Assembly (NCBI RefSeq): GCF_029960645.1
Contig: NZ_JASBQY010000001.1
Location: 331,641 to 395,640 of the forward strand
Length of the DNA stretch: 64,000 nt
Direction of reading: 5' to 3'
Source: Arthrobacter sp. AL12
GTDB taxonomy: Bacteria; Actinomycetota; Actinomycetes; Actinomycetales; Micrococcaceae
Part shown: piece after piece, positions 7,838 through 16,557 of the stretch
Layout: each line of letters begins with the position of its first letter
How positions within the stretch are numbered: position 1 is the stretch's first letter
The notes under the pieces: model-generated
The model's input: the letters and a program-made list of their open reading frames with translations, nothing else
Databases searched by the model: none
Told to the model about the DNA's origin: nothing
Made by a program: the position numbers and the translations under genes

Positions 7838-10800
7838 GTGTACATCCGCAGAACCAGCACGGGCAAAACGCCCGAGCCCAGCCACCGGGCGTGGCAGGCC
7901 ATATTCCTGCGCAGCGGGGCCGCCATGACCGCGGCGCTCGTGACCGCGGCCGCCGCCGTCGTCGCCCCGATGCCGGCAGCCCAGGCGGCACCCGACCCGG
8001 ACCGCGCTTCGGCCGCCCACTCGCTCCGCGGCCCGGTGACGGACGAGCGCTTCTATTTCGTGATGGCGGACCGCTTCAACAACGGCAGCACCGCCAACGA
8101 CGACGGCGGCCTCGGCCCGGACCCGATGGTCTCGGGCTTTGACCCGACCCGGAAGGGCTTCTACAACGGCGGGGACCTCCAGGGACTGCGGGAGAAGATC
8201 GACTATATCCAGGGCCTTGGTACCACCTCCATTTGGCTGACCCCCAGCTTCAAGAACAAGGCGGTCCAGCCGGAGGACAAGTCGGCCGGCTACCACGGCT
8301 ACTGGATCACCGACTTCACCCAGATCGATCCGCACCTGGGCACGAACGAGGAGCTGAAGCTGCTCATCGACGAGGCCCATTCCCGCGGCATGAAGGTCTA
8401 CTTTGACATCATCACCAACCACACCGCGGACGTCATCGGCTACGAGGATGGGGGCGAAGCCAAGGACCGCGCCGCCTACATCTCCAAGGACGCTGTCCCT
8501 TACCGGACTGCCGCCGGGGTCCCCTTCGACGACCGCGACTACGCCGGAACGGAGGGCTTCCCGGCCCTCGATGCGGCGACTTCCTTCCCCTACAAGCCGT
8601 TATTGACGGCCGGGGAAGAGAACCTCAAGGTTCCCGCTTGGCTCAACGACCCGACGCTCTATCACAACCGGGGCGACACCACCTTTGAAGGCGAGAACTC
8701 CTTCTACGGGGACTTTTTCGGCCTCGACGACCTGTTCACGGAGCACCCCCGGGTGGTCGACGGAATGATCGATATTTACGAGAAGTGGATCAGCGACTTC
8801 AGCGTGGACGGCTTCCGGATCGACACCATGAAGCACGTCAACGACGAGTTCTGGCAGAAGTTCGGCCCGGAAGTCCTCGACTACGCCAAAGCCCACGGCA
8901 AGGACGAGTTCTTTATGTTCGGTGAGGTCTTTGACACGTCGAAGAGCTTCACCTCGCAGTTCACGACCCGCAACAAGATGCAGGCCGTGCTGGACTTCCC
9001 GTTCCAGGACGCCGCCCGCAACTTCGCCTCCCGGGGCCAGGCCGCGGCGGGCCTGGAGACCTTCTTCGCCGGGGACGACTGGTACACCGACGCGGACTCC
9101 AACGTCTACCAGCTGCCCACCTTCCTGGGCAACCACGACATGGGCCGGATCGGCAGCTTCATCACCGCGGACAACCCCCAGGCGGACGACGCCGAACGCG
9201 TCGCCCGCGACCGGCTCGCCCATGAGCTGATGTACCTCTCCCGCGGCAACCCCGTCGTCTACTACGGTGACGAACAGGGGTTCACCGGACCCGGCGGGGA
9301 CCAGGACGCGCGCCAGACGCTCTTCGCGAGCCAGGTGGCGGACTATCTCGACGACGACCTGCTCGGCACCGACGCCACCCACGCGGCGGACAACTTCGAC
9401 CCGGCCCACCCGCTCTACACCGGCATCAGCGCCCTCGCCGAGCTCACGGCCGAACACCCGGCGCTGCGGAACGGTGCCCACCAGAACCGCTACGCCTCGC
9501 AGGAGTCGGGCATCTACGCCTTCTCCAGGATCGATGCCCGGGACCAGCGCGAGTACGTGGTGTCGGTCAACAACAGCGAACAGCCCCAGACGGCGGCCGT
9601 GCCGACCTACGTGGGCAAGCGGACATTCAGCCGGATCTACGGGGATGCAGCAGCGGAATCCAGGACCGACGCGGCCGGCAACCTCACTGTCACGGTGCCG
9701 CCGCTCTCCGCCGTCGTGTATGAATCCTCCGGCCGCATCCCGCGCTCCAAGGCCGCCCCCGCCGTCGCGCTCCAGGAGCCGGCCCCAGCGGCCGGGGACA
9801 ACGGCCGCCTACGGATCGGGGCCGACGTCGGCGGCAGTTCGTTCTACGAGGTGACGTTCCAGGCACGCACCGCCGGCGGCGCCTGGGCCCCGATCGGCAC
9901 CGATGACACGGCGCCGTACCAGGTCTTCCACGACGTCGCCGGACTGGACGCCGGAAGCGCCCTGGAGTACCGCGCAGTGCTGCTGGACAACGGCGGGCAC
10001 ACCTCGGTGAGCCAGCCTGGCACGGCCGCGGTCCCCGCCCCGGTCCTGAGCCTGGTGGCCCCCAGTGAGGGCAGCAACGTCAACGGCAAGGTCGAGGTCA
10101 GCGCTGTCGCCACCCCGGAAAAGGCCGACTACGTCGTCCGCTTCGAGCGCAGCATCAGCGGCGGCGACTGGTCGAACATCGGCGAGGACAGCTCCTCCCC
10201 CGCGTACACCGTGGTCGATGATCTGGGCGCACTGGCCGTCCCGGACGGCACCCAGCTCCGCTACCGGGCGCTGATGAGCGTCCCGGGTGCCGGCGAGGTG
10301 GTCAGCGGGACCCGCACCGTCGTGGCCGGGGAGCTCCCGCAGCCCGCGTCGGTCACCGTCGCCGGCAGCCTGAACTCGGAAATGCGCTGTGCGGGTGACT
10401 GGCTGCCCGATTGTGGGAGCGCGTTCATGACTTTGGATCCGGCAGACAAGATCTGGCGGCTGACCGCGGACCTGCCCGCCGGCAGCTACGAGTTCAAGGC
10501 CGCCCTCAACGGATCGTGGACCGAGAACTACGGTGCCGGCGGAGCGCTGAACGGCAACAACATCACCCTGAGCCACCCCGGCGGCCCGGTCACCTTCCGC
10601 TATGACAACAGCACGCACCTGCTCAGCGCCGTGTACGCCTCGCAGCAACCGGGGGCCATCGCGGCAGCCGGGGACATGAACTCGGAACTCGGCTGCGCGG
10701 GTGACTGGATGCCGGACTGTGACCTGGCGCAGCTGACGCTGGATCCCACGGACCTGGTCTGGAAGCTGACCACCACCCTGCCGGCCGGCAGCTACGGGTT

Positions 10801-10942
10801 CAAGGCGGCCCTCAACCGCTCGTGGACGGAGAACTACGGGGCCGGGGGCGCCGCCGGCGGCGGGAACGTCAACATCACGCACGACGGCGGGCAGATCACC
10901 TTCCGTTACGACCACGCCAGCCACCTCATCCGCGCCGACTAA
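7838..10942 (+). CDS. Secreted GH13 alpha-amylase/pullulanase-type enzyme with tandem X25-like domains
   Basis: A 1034-residue exported glycoside hydrolase acting on starch-like alpha-glucans. The GTG at 7838 has GGAAGG eight bases upstream. Basic residues, a hydrophobic stretch near residues 28-48 and PAAQAAPD form a signal peptide. The GH13 barrel (about 60-630) carries the nucleophile Asp329 (DGFRIDTMKH), acid/base Glu363 (MFGEVFD) and Asp434 (FLGNHDMGR). Two beta-sandwich modules with FYEVTFQAR and YVVRFERS strands follow (about 660-840). Two tandem 95-residue repeats end the protein; each has a CAGDW...PDC pair, SYEFKAALN or SYGFKAALN, and SWTENYGAGG, as in X25 starch modules of pullulanases. 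A LacI-type operator upstream implies maltodextrin induction. Exact bond specificity is not determined. Confidence 0.9.
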   Translation: MYIRRTSTGKTPEPSHRAWQAIFLRSGAAMTAALVTAAAAVVAPMPAAQAAPDPDRASAAHSLRGPVTDERFYFVMADRFNNGSTANDDGGLGPDPMVSGFDPTRKGFYNGGDLQGLREKIDYIQGLGTTSIWLTPSFKNKAVQPEDKSAGYHGYWITDFTQIDPHLGTNEELKLLIDEAHSRGMKVYFDIITNHTADVIGYEDGGEAKDRAAYISKDAVPYRTAAGVPFDDRDYAGTEGFPALDAATSFPYKPLLTAGEENLKVPAWLNDPTLYHNRGDTTFEGENSFYGDFFGLDDLFTEHPRVVDGMIDIYEKWISDFSVDGFRIDTMKHVNDEFWQKFGPEVLDYAKAHGKDEFFMFGEVFDTSKSFTSQFTTRNKMQAVLDFPFQDAARNFASRGQAAAGLETFFAGDDWYTDADSNVYQLPTFLGNHDMGRIGSFITADNPQADDAERVARDRLAHELMYLSRGNPVVYYGDEQGFTGPGGDQDARQTLFASQVADYLDDDLLGTDATHAADNFDPAHPLYTGISALAELTAEHPALRNGAHQNRYASQESGIYAFSRIDARDQREYVVSVNNSEQPQTAAVPTYVGKRTFSRIYGDAAAESRTDAAGNLTVTVPPLSAVVYESSGRIPRSKAAPAVALQEPAPAAGDNGRLRIGADVGGSSFYEVTFQARTAGGAWAPIGTDDTAPYQVFHDVAGLDAGSALEYRAVLLDNGGHTSVSQPGTAAVPAPVLSLVAPSEGSNVNGKVEVSAVATPEKADYVVRFERSISGGDWSNIGEDSSSPAYTVVDDLGALAVPDGTQLRYRALMSVPGAGEVVSGTRTVVAGELPQPASVTVAGSLNSEMRCAGDWLPDCGSAFMTLDPADKIWRLTADLPAGSYEFKAALNGSWTENYGAGGALNGNNITLSHPGGPVTFRYDNSTHLLSAVYASQQPGAIAAAGDMNSELGCAGDWMPDCDLAQLTLDPTDLVWKLTTTLPAGSYGFKAALNRSWTENYGAGGAAGGGNVNITHDGGQITFRYDHASHLIRAD

Positions 10943-10956
10943 GTCACGGCCTCCGC

Positions 10957-10986
10957 GGCCGGGACGCACCCTCGGTGCGTTCCGGC
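10957..10986 (+). terminator. Hairpin after the amylase gene
   Basis: CGGCCGGGACGCACC pairs with GGTGCGTTCCGGCC around CTC, 15 bases after the stop. The T-tract is weak (CTGTTTACC), so it may only partly terminate. Confidence 0.5.
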
Positions 10987-11018
10987 CCGCTGTTTACCTG
11001 TGCACCGGGCAGGACCGC

Positions 11019-11097
11019 GGACATGCCCAGCCCCTGCGCCGGCCACTGGACATAGCGGCACCATGTCCAACCTTCCCCGCACCCGGAGGGCATGTCC
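11019..11097. repeat. 79-bp nested-palindrome repeat, copy 3
   Basis: Same 79-bp length and outer arms as copies 1 and 2, with more changes in the left half and an ATAGCGG core in place of ATAACGG. Together the three copies bracket the amylase gene. Confidence 0.88.
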
Positions 11098-11108
11098 CCC
11101 GGGTAGGG

Positions 11109-12131
11109 TCAGCGCTTCGACGCCGCCCAGTCCAGCAGGCGGTCCACGGGCCAGCTGGTGATGATCCGCTCCGCAGGGACGCCATTGCGTTCCGCGCGCT
11201 CGGCACCGTACTGCAGGAAATCGAGCTGCCCCGGGGCATGCGCATCGCTGTCGATGCTGAAGAGGCAGCCTGCGTCAAGGGCGAGCTCGATGAGGGCGCC
11301 AGGCGGGTCCTGGCGTTCGGGCCGGGCGTTGATCTCGACGGCGACGTTGTGCTCCGCGCAGGCGGCGAAGACCTCGCGGGCATCGAACTCCGACGCCGGG
11401 CGCGTCCCCCGGCCCCCTTGGAGGAGGCGGCCTGTGCAGTGGCCGAGCACGTTCAGATGCGGGTCCGCGATCGCGCCGAGCATCCGCCGGGTCATGGTGC
11501 GCTTGTCCGCGCGGAGCTTCGAATGCACGCTCCCGACCACGATATCCAACTGGTCCAGCATCTGGGGGGCCTGGTCCAGGGTGCCGTCCTCGAGGATGTC
11601 GGCCTCAATGCCCCGCAGGAGGCGGAAACTGCCGTCTGCGCGGTCATTGATCTCGGCGACGATGTCGAGTTGTTCGGCCAGCCGCTCAGCACTTAGCCCG
11701 TTGGCGATCTTGAGGTTGGGCGAGTGATCGGTCAGGGCGAGGTACTCGCGGCCCAGCAGCCTCGCGGCGTCGACCATGGCCTCGATCGGGGACCCGCCGT
11801 CGGACCAGTCGCTGTGGCTGTGCAGGTCGCCGCGCAGCGAGGCGAGCAGCTCATGCCCTCCCGGCACCAGGGGCTTGGCGCCCCGGTTTCGCAGGCCACC
11901 CAGGTACTCCGGCACGCCGCCGTCGCTCGCCTCCCTGATGACCTGGAACGTGCGGTCCCCGATCCCCTTGGTCCTCTTCAGCCGGCCGTCCCGAGTCTGG
12001 GCCGCGAGTTCCTCCGGGTCGAGCCCTTCAATAATCTTTGCCGCTTTTCGGAAGGCCTGGACTTTGAATGTGGGGGCCAGCTCGCGTTCAAGCCAGAAGG
12101 CAATCTCGTTGAGTGCGTTGACTGCATCCAT
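11109..12131 (-). CDS. PHP-domain phosphoesterase with PolX-like helical N-terminus
   Basis: About 340 residues. The N-terminal 90 residues (FKVQAFRKAAKIIEGLDPEE, then LKRTKGIGDRTFQVI) resemble the helix-hairpin-helix region of family X polymerases. The rest is a PHP metal-dependent phosphoesterase: GDLHSHSDWSDG, ALTDHSPNLKIANG, LRGIEADIL, VVGSVHS, HCTGR, AVEINARPERQDPP and SIDSDAHAPGQLDF supply the metal-binding His, Asp and Glu. No polymerase palm is present, so this is a stand-alone PHP enzyme of the histidinol-phosphatase/PolX C-terminal type. The ATG at 12131 follows GGGAGGATGG; the frame stays open another 64 codons upstream without a better start. Confidence 0.85.
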   Translation of the reverse strand: MDAVNALNEIAFWLERELAPTFKVQAFRKAAKIIEGLDPEELAAQTRDGRLKRTKGIGDRTFQVIREASDGGVPEYLGGLRNRGAKPLVPGGHELLASLRGDLHSHSDWSDGGSPIEAMVDAARLLGREYLALTDHSPNLKIANGLSAERLAEQLDIVAEINDRADGSFRLLRGIEADILEDGTLDQAPQMLDQLDIVVGSVHSKLRADKRTMTRRMLGAIADPHLNVLGHCTGRLLQGGRGTRPASEFDAREVFAACAEHNVAVEINARPERQDPPGALIELALDAGCLFSIDSDAHAPGQLDFLQYGAERAERNGVPAERIITSWPVDRLLDWAASKR

Positions 12132-12493
12132 GCCACCATCCTCCCCCGGGCGCCGGGCAGTGTCGCTGCCCGAGCGGCAACGGATTTTCCGGAAAATTGT
12201 ATCCGGCCGGGGCCCGATCCGGCGGGGGGCTGGCCTCGGTGGAACTCTGGCGTGAGCGGGACCCAGTCCAGGCATCTGGTCCGCAATCGTCATGGCGGAC
12301 TTGAACCGCTTCAAGGCCAGCAATAACCGCTTCGGTCACGACGCCGGGCACGGTCAGGAAAATTTCTGACACAACAAGTAAGCATGCATATTAGTAGCCC
12401 GGCTAACTAGTTGTCTGGGGCAACCATCCCGGTGAGGGGCTTCGTGAGCGGCTCGGTGAGAGGGCAGAGGGCCGCGCTGGAAAGCGCTGGCGT
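12132..12493. other. 362-bp intergenic region with a palindrome, no gene recognised
   Basis: No frame here has coding character or a plausible start. It holds the upstream region of the PHP gene, a TAAGCATG...TTAGTA motif at 12379-12397 similar to one at 4531-4549, and the palindrome at 12391-12410. Confidence 0.5.
12391..12410. promoter_or_regulatory. 20-bp palindrome, operator candidate
   Basis: TTAGTAGCC and GGCTAACTAG arms form TAGT-AGCC/GGCT-ACTA symmetry with few mismatches. The size suits a MarR dimer, and a MarR gene ends 84 bases away, but the regulated gene is unclear. Confidence 0.35.
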
Positions 12494-13000
12494 TCAGGGC
12501 TGCAGCGGCTCCACGAGGGCCTCGGCCATCCCGCGGAGGAACTTGATGACGGTGTGCGCCTCCTCCGCGCTGAGCGACTCCACAACCGCCGTCATCCGGT
12601 GGTGCATTCCGTGGAAGGCCGTAAGGACCTCAGAATCCGCTGCCACCGTCGGAACGATCACGAGGGAACGCCTGTCCGTGGGGTGCGGCTCACGGCGCGC
12701 GTTTCCGCTGGCCACGAGGCGGTCGATCAGCGAAGTAGTGGAGGCGGTGGTGATGGTTAGGACCCGGCTCAGGTCCTTGGGACCCACCTGCATTCCGTCG
12801 GCCTGGGCACGCAGGAGGTAGCGGAGGGCCAAGAAATCCGTCTCCCCCATCCCCATGGAATCGCTCGCGGAACGGCGGGTAGCCAGCTCGGCGATCCGGA
12901 ACGCACGCAGGGCGCTCAGCACCGCCCCGGACGGATCGAGCCGCTCATCGGGCCCGTACCAGTACCCGGTGCCGGCGTGGCCGTGGCCGTGGGACGTCAT
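12494..13000 (-). CDS. MarR-family transcriptional regulator
   Basis: A 168-residue winged-helix dimeric regulator. A His- and Gly-rich N-terminus (MTSHGHGHAG) precedes helices RAFRIAELATRRSA and the DNA-binding part: TDFLALRYLLRAQ, VGPKDLSRVLTITTASTTSL for the recognition helix, and the wing HPTDRRSLVIVPT. The C-terminal helices give the dimer interface. It is divergent from the RND operon that begins at 13372, so repression of that operon is the natural hypothesis. The His-rich start might bind metal, but this is inference. The ligand is unknown. Confidence 0.88.
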   Translation of the reverse strand: MTSHGHGHAGTGYWYGPDERLDPSGAVLSALRAFRIAELATRRSASDSMGMGETDFLALRYLLRAQADGMQVGPKDLSRVLTITTASTTSLIDRLVASGNARREPHPTDRRSLVIVPTVAADSEVLTAFHGMHHRMTAVVESLSAEEAHTVIKFLRGMAEALVEPLQP

Positions 13001-13371
13001 GCGGCGATCCTAACCCAAATGATAGCTAGGCGGACTTGCGGATTTTTGCGCGTATTTGACTGCTGCGGAATGACCCAACATTAGCCCCTCCCACCGGGCA
13101 TTGACGCAGACCCACGCGAAGATCATTATGGCCCTGACGGCTTGGGGACCGCTTTGGCATCGAGGAGCACTGCCGTGGATCGCAACTCAATAACAGGGGA
13201 TTTTTGCGGGCATTTTCCGGACGCTAGTTCCGATGTTGGCCCCAACAGAATCACTCCTACCGCAACCAGCAATTCATGTAGAAAGTCCGGAGCGGGCTCC
13301 CAAAGACACCGACGCCGCCACAATTTCGGCTCCCTCCCGGCAGAAACTCCGGAATCCGCGGGGTACCGGCC
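13001..13371. other. 371-bp divergent regulatory region between MarR and RND genes
   Basis: No convincing gene. A TTGACT at 13056-13061 followed about 17 bases later by CATTAG is a weak candidate promoter pointing at the RND operon, which would leave a leader of nearly 290 nt. The AATGATAGCTAGG just after the MarR start is the nearest operator-like sequence. Confidence 0.35.
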
Positions 13372-16300
13372 ATGATGGCCGCGATCCTGCGCCTGGTTCT
13401 CCAGTTCCGGCTGCTGGTGCTGGCCGTGGCCGCTGGAATCCTCGCATTCGGACTCACGAGCCTGCCCGGCATGGCCGTGGACGCCTTCCCCGAATTCGCG
13501 CCGCCCCAAGTGGAGATTCAGACGGAAGCCCTGGGCCTGTCGGCCGCCGAAGTTGAACAGCTGATCACTTCACCGATGGAGGCCGACCTGCTCAACGGCG
13601 TGGCCTGGGTCGAGGCAATCCGCTCCAAGTCGGTGCCAGGCCTGTCCTCGATCCAGATGGTCTTTGAGCCCGGAACGGACCTGTTCCGGGCGCGCCAGCT
13701 GGTCTCGGAGCGGCTGACCCAGGCCCGCGCGCTGCCGAATGTGTCCGCAGCGCCAGTGCTCATGCAGCCGCTCTCATCGACCAGTCGCGTCATGATGATC
13801 CGGCTGACCTCCACCGATATGTCGGCCATCGACATGTCAGTCCTGGCCCGGTGGACTATGAAACCCGGGCTACTCTCCGTCCCCGGCGTCGCCAATGTTG
13901 CCATCTGGGGCCAACGCGACCAGCAGCTGCAGGTTCTGGTTGACCCGGCTCAGCTGGCAGCCAAAGGCGTGACGCTGGACGAGGTCATCAAGACCACCGG
14001 CAACTCCGTCTGGGTATCACCCCTGAGCTACCTCGAGGCCTCCACCCCGGGCACGGGCGGCTTCTTCGAGACGGGGCACCAGCGGATCGGCGTCCAGCAC
14101 GTCCTGCCGATCACGACGCCACAGGACCTGGGCCAGATCCCCATCGAAGGGCCCAACGGCAGCCTCCTCCTGAAGGACGTTGCCACGGTCGAAACGGACC
14201 ACCAGCCCCTGATTGGCGATGGCCTCATGAGCAAGGAAGCCGAGCTCCTGCTGGTCATCGAGAAGTTCCCCGAGACGAACACGATGGACGTCACGAACGG
14301 CGTCGATGAGGCTGTCAAATCACTCCAGCCTGGCTTGCCGGGGGTCAAGATCGACACCACCGTCTACCGGCAGGCGTCCTTCATCCAGGAGGAAGTCGGC
14401 ACCCTGGGCATCGCCCTCCTGATCACCCTCGTGCTGATCGTGGCCATGTTCGGCGCGTTCTTCCGCTCGTGGCGCACGGCCATCATCAGCCTCATCACGA
14501 TTCCAGTGACGCTGTCCGCAGCGGCCCTGCTGCTCTACCTGCGTGGCGCCGGAATGAACACGATGGTCCTGGCCGGAATGGTCCTGGCCCTGGCCGTCAT
14601 CGTGGGGGACGTCGCCGAAGACCTCAACGGCCTCGCCCGGGCCAACAGGATTGCCGCCGGCCCCGGCAACACCGGCCCGCAGGGCAAAGACCCGAGCGAC
14701 AGAGACTGGAGGGAGTCCCTGATTCCGGAGGCCATGCGGTCAGTCCGGACGCCGGTGCTCTACTCGCTGCTGGTGATGGCGCTGGCCGTCATGCCGGCGT
14801 TGTTCGTGGCGGGCGAGAACGGGGCGCTGTTCGGACCCCTGGTGCAGACTTATCTGCTCACCCTGGTGGTCGCGATGGTCGTGGCGCTGACCGTCACGAC
14901 GGCGCTGGCATACTACCTGCCGGTGGGCTCCGCCCCGCGCCGGGAACGCCGGGCCCTGAAGCGGCTGGAGGGCGGTTACGGCAGCCTCGTGTCACGCGTG
15001 ACCGCAAAAACCCGGTGGGTCTTCGCCGCCGCCGCCGTTGTGGCGCTGGCCGGCCTTGCGCTGGCACCCCAACTGGCCAGCAGCCATCCCGTAGTGCCTG
15101 TCCTGGCCGACAAGACCCTGGTGGTGCACTGGAGCGCGATGGCCGGCACCTCGGACCAGGAAATGAGCCGGATCACGGAGGCCGCCGCCGTCGAGCTGCG
15201 CGCCCTTCCGGGTGTCGCCAACGTGGGCGGGCATGTTGGCCGCGCCATCACCTCGGACCAGGTCGGCGACGTCAGTTCGGGTGAGCTGTGGGTCACTGTG
15301 GCCAATGACGCGTCCTACGGCGATACTGCGGCCAGCATCGAGCAGGTCGTCGCGGGATATCCGGGCCTGACAAGCAAAGTCTCGACCTATCCGCAGGAGC
15401 GCATCGACCAGATCCGCGAGGCAGGCGACAGCGGCTTCGGCGTGCGGGTGTACGGCCTCGACACGGCGGTCCTCCGGCAGAAAGCGGCGGAGGTGCAACA
15501 GATGCTGGAGCACACGCCCGGCGTCGTGAATCCCCATGTTGACGCCCCCGTCGAGCAGCCGATCGCAGAAGTCAAGGTGGACCTCGCGGCAGCGCAGAAG
15601 GCCAGCATCGTTCCCGGCGACGTTCGACGCGCGGCGGCGGCACTGCTGCAGGGCATCGAAGTCGGCAACCTCTATGAGCAGCAGAAGGTCTTCTCGGTGA
15701 TCGTGAAGGGTGCGGCGTCCACGCGGAACAGCCTTGACAGCGTCCGCGACCTGATCATCGACACGCCCAACGGCGGCCACGTCCGCCTTGGCGACGTTGC
15801 CCAGGTCACGATGGCGGGAAACGAAGCCGCGATCCTGCACGATGACACCTCTCGGCGCATCGATGTGAAGGCAGACATTCAGGGCCGTTCGGTCAGCGAC
15901 GTGCAGCAGGACATCAACAAGAGTCTCCAGCAGATGCAGTTCCCGCTTGCCTACCACGCTGAGGTCCTGACCCAGTATGCGCAGCTGCAGGGCAACTACC
16001 AGTGGCTGTGGATCCTGGCCGCGATTGCGGCGGTCGGCGTGCTGGTGCTGCTGCAGACGGCGGCCGGCGGCTGGAAGCTTGCCGGCATGATCTTCCTCGG
16101 CCTGGTCCTGTCCCTGTCCGGCGGGGTGCTGGCCGCGCAGGCCGCAGGCTCCGTCAATTCGCTGATTTCGCTTGTGGCCTTCGCAGTCATCCTGGGCATC
16201 GCCGCCCGCGGCGCCCTCCTGCTGCTGGGACTGGTCCGTGGCCTCCGGGCCGGGGACAGCGCAGCCTCGTGGTCCGAGCTGGTGCTCCGCGGCGCGCGGG

Positions 16301-16557
16301 AACGCGTGGGCCCCACCCTCATGACAGCCGTGATGACCGCGGTGATCCTGCTGCCGCTGGTGTTCTTCGGCGGTGTGGTTGGCACGGAGATCATCCTGCC
16401 GCTCGCCGTGATCATCTGGGGCGGGCTGCTGACCACTACCCTCTTCATGCTGTTTGTTATGCCCGCCGTGCTGCTTCGGTTCCAGCCGAAGGAAGCACTG
16501 AGCCCCCGGGCCGGGAACGGCCCCCTTGCCCGGCCCGAGAGTCAGGATGCGTCATGA
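13372..16557 (+). CDS. RND-family efflux permease, first of pair, degenerate proton-relay motif
   Basis: A 1061-residue inner-membrane protein of the HME/CzcA type of RND transporters, with 12 expected helices and two large extracytoplasmic loops. Family marks include DAFPEFAPPQVEIQTEALGL, the GVANVAIWGQR strand, NTMVLAGMVLALAV in helix 4 and ARERVGPTLMTAVMTAVILLPL near the end. It aligns residue for residue with the permease at 17011 through helix 4. There VDDAIIDVEN of the partner (from residue 411) reads VGDVAEDLNG here: one Asp becomes Gly412 and the Glu becomes Asn419. These are the positions that carry protons in CzcA-type pumps. It may act as a non-energised partner subunit. The start codon is ATG at 13372; the next gene overlaps by 4 bases. 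Confidence 0.88.
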   Translation: MMAAILRLVLQFRLLVLAVAAGILAFGLTSLPGMAVDAFPEFAPPQVEIQTEALGLSAAEVEQLITSPMEADLLNGVAWVEAIRSKSVPGLSSIQMVFEPGTDLFRARQLVSERLTQARALPNVSAAPVLMQPLSSTSRVMMIRLTSTDMSAIDMSVLARWTMKPGLLSVPGVANVAIWGQRDQQLQVLVDPAQLAAKGVTLDEVIKTTGNSVWVSPLSYLEASTPGTGGFFETGHQRIGVQHVLPITTPQDLGQIPIEGPNGSLLLKDVATVETDHQPLIGDGLMSKEAELLLVIEKFPETNTMDVTNGVDEAVKSLQPGLPGVKIDTTVYRQASFIQEEVGTLGIALLITLVLIVAMFGAFFRSWRTAIISLITIPVTLSAAALLLYLRGAGMNTMVLAGMVLALAVIVGDVAEDLNGLARANRIAAGPGNTGPQGKDPSDRDWRESLIPEAMRSVRTPVLYSLLVMALAVMPALFVAGENGALFGPLVQTYLLTLVVAMVVALTVTTALAYYLPVGSAPRRERRALKRLEGGYGSLVSRVTAKTRWVFAAAAVVALAGLALAPQLASSHPVVPVLADKTLVVHWSAMAGTSDQEMSRITEAAAVELRALPGVANVGGHVGRAITSDQVGDVSSGELWVTVANDASYGDTAASIEQVVAGYPGLTSKVSTYPQERIDQIREAGDSGFGVRVYGLDTAVLRQKAAEVQQMLEHTPGVVNPHVDAPVEQPIAEVKVDLAAAQKASIVPGDVRRAAAALLQGIEVGNLYEQQKVFSVIVKGAASTRNSLDSVRDLIIDTPNGGHVRLGDVAQVTMAGNEAAILHDDTSRRIDVKADIQGRSVSDVQQDINKSLQQMQFPLAYHAEVLTQYAQLQGNYQWLWILAAIAAVGVLVLLQTAAGGWKLAGMIFLGLVLSLSGGVLAAQAAGSVNSLISLVAFAVILGIAARGALLLLGLVRGLRAGDSAASWSELVLRGARERVGPTLMTAVMTAVILLPLVFFGGVVGTEIILPLAVIIWGGLLTTTLFMLFVMPAVLLRFQPKEALSPRAGNGPLARPESQDAS

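Noticed and set aside
12411..12821. Plus-strand gene after the 12391 palindrome
   Set aside because: The frame is antisense to marR and has no ribosome site or family resemblance.
16002..16553. Upstream extension of the mini-adaptor frame inside the first RND gene
   Set aside because: The extension overlaps a conserved permease region and reads as basic low complexity; the ATG at 16554 with a lipoprotein signal explains the gene.
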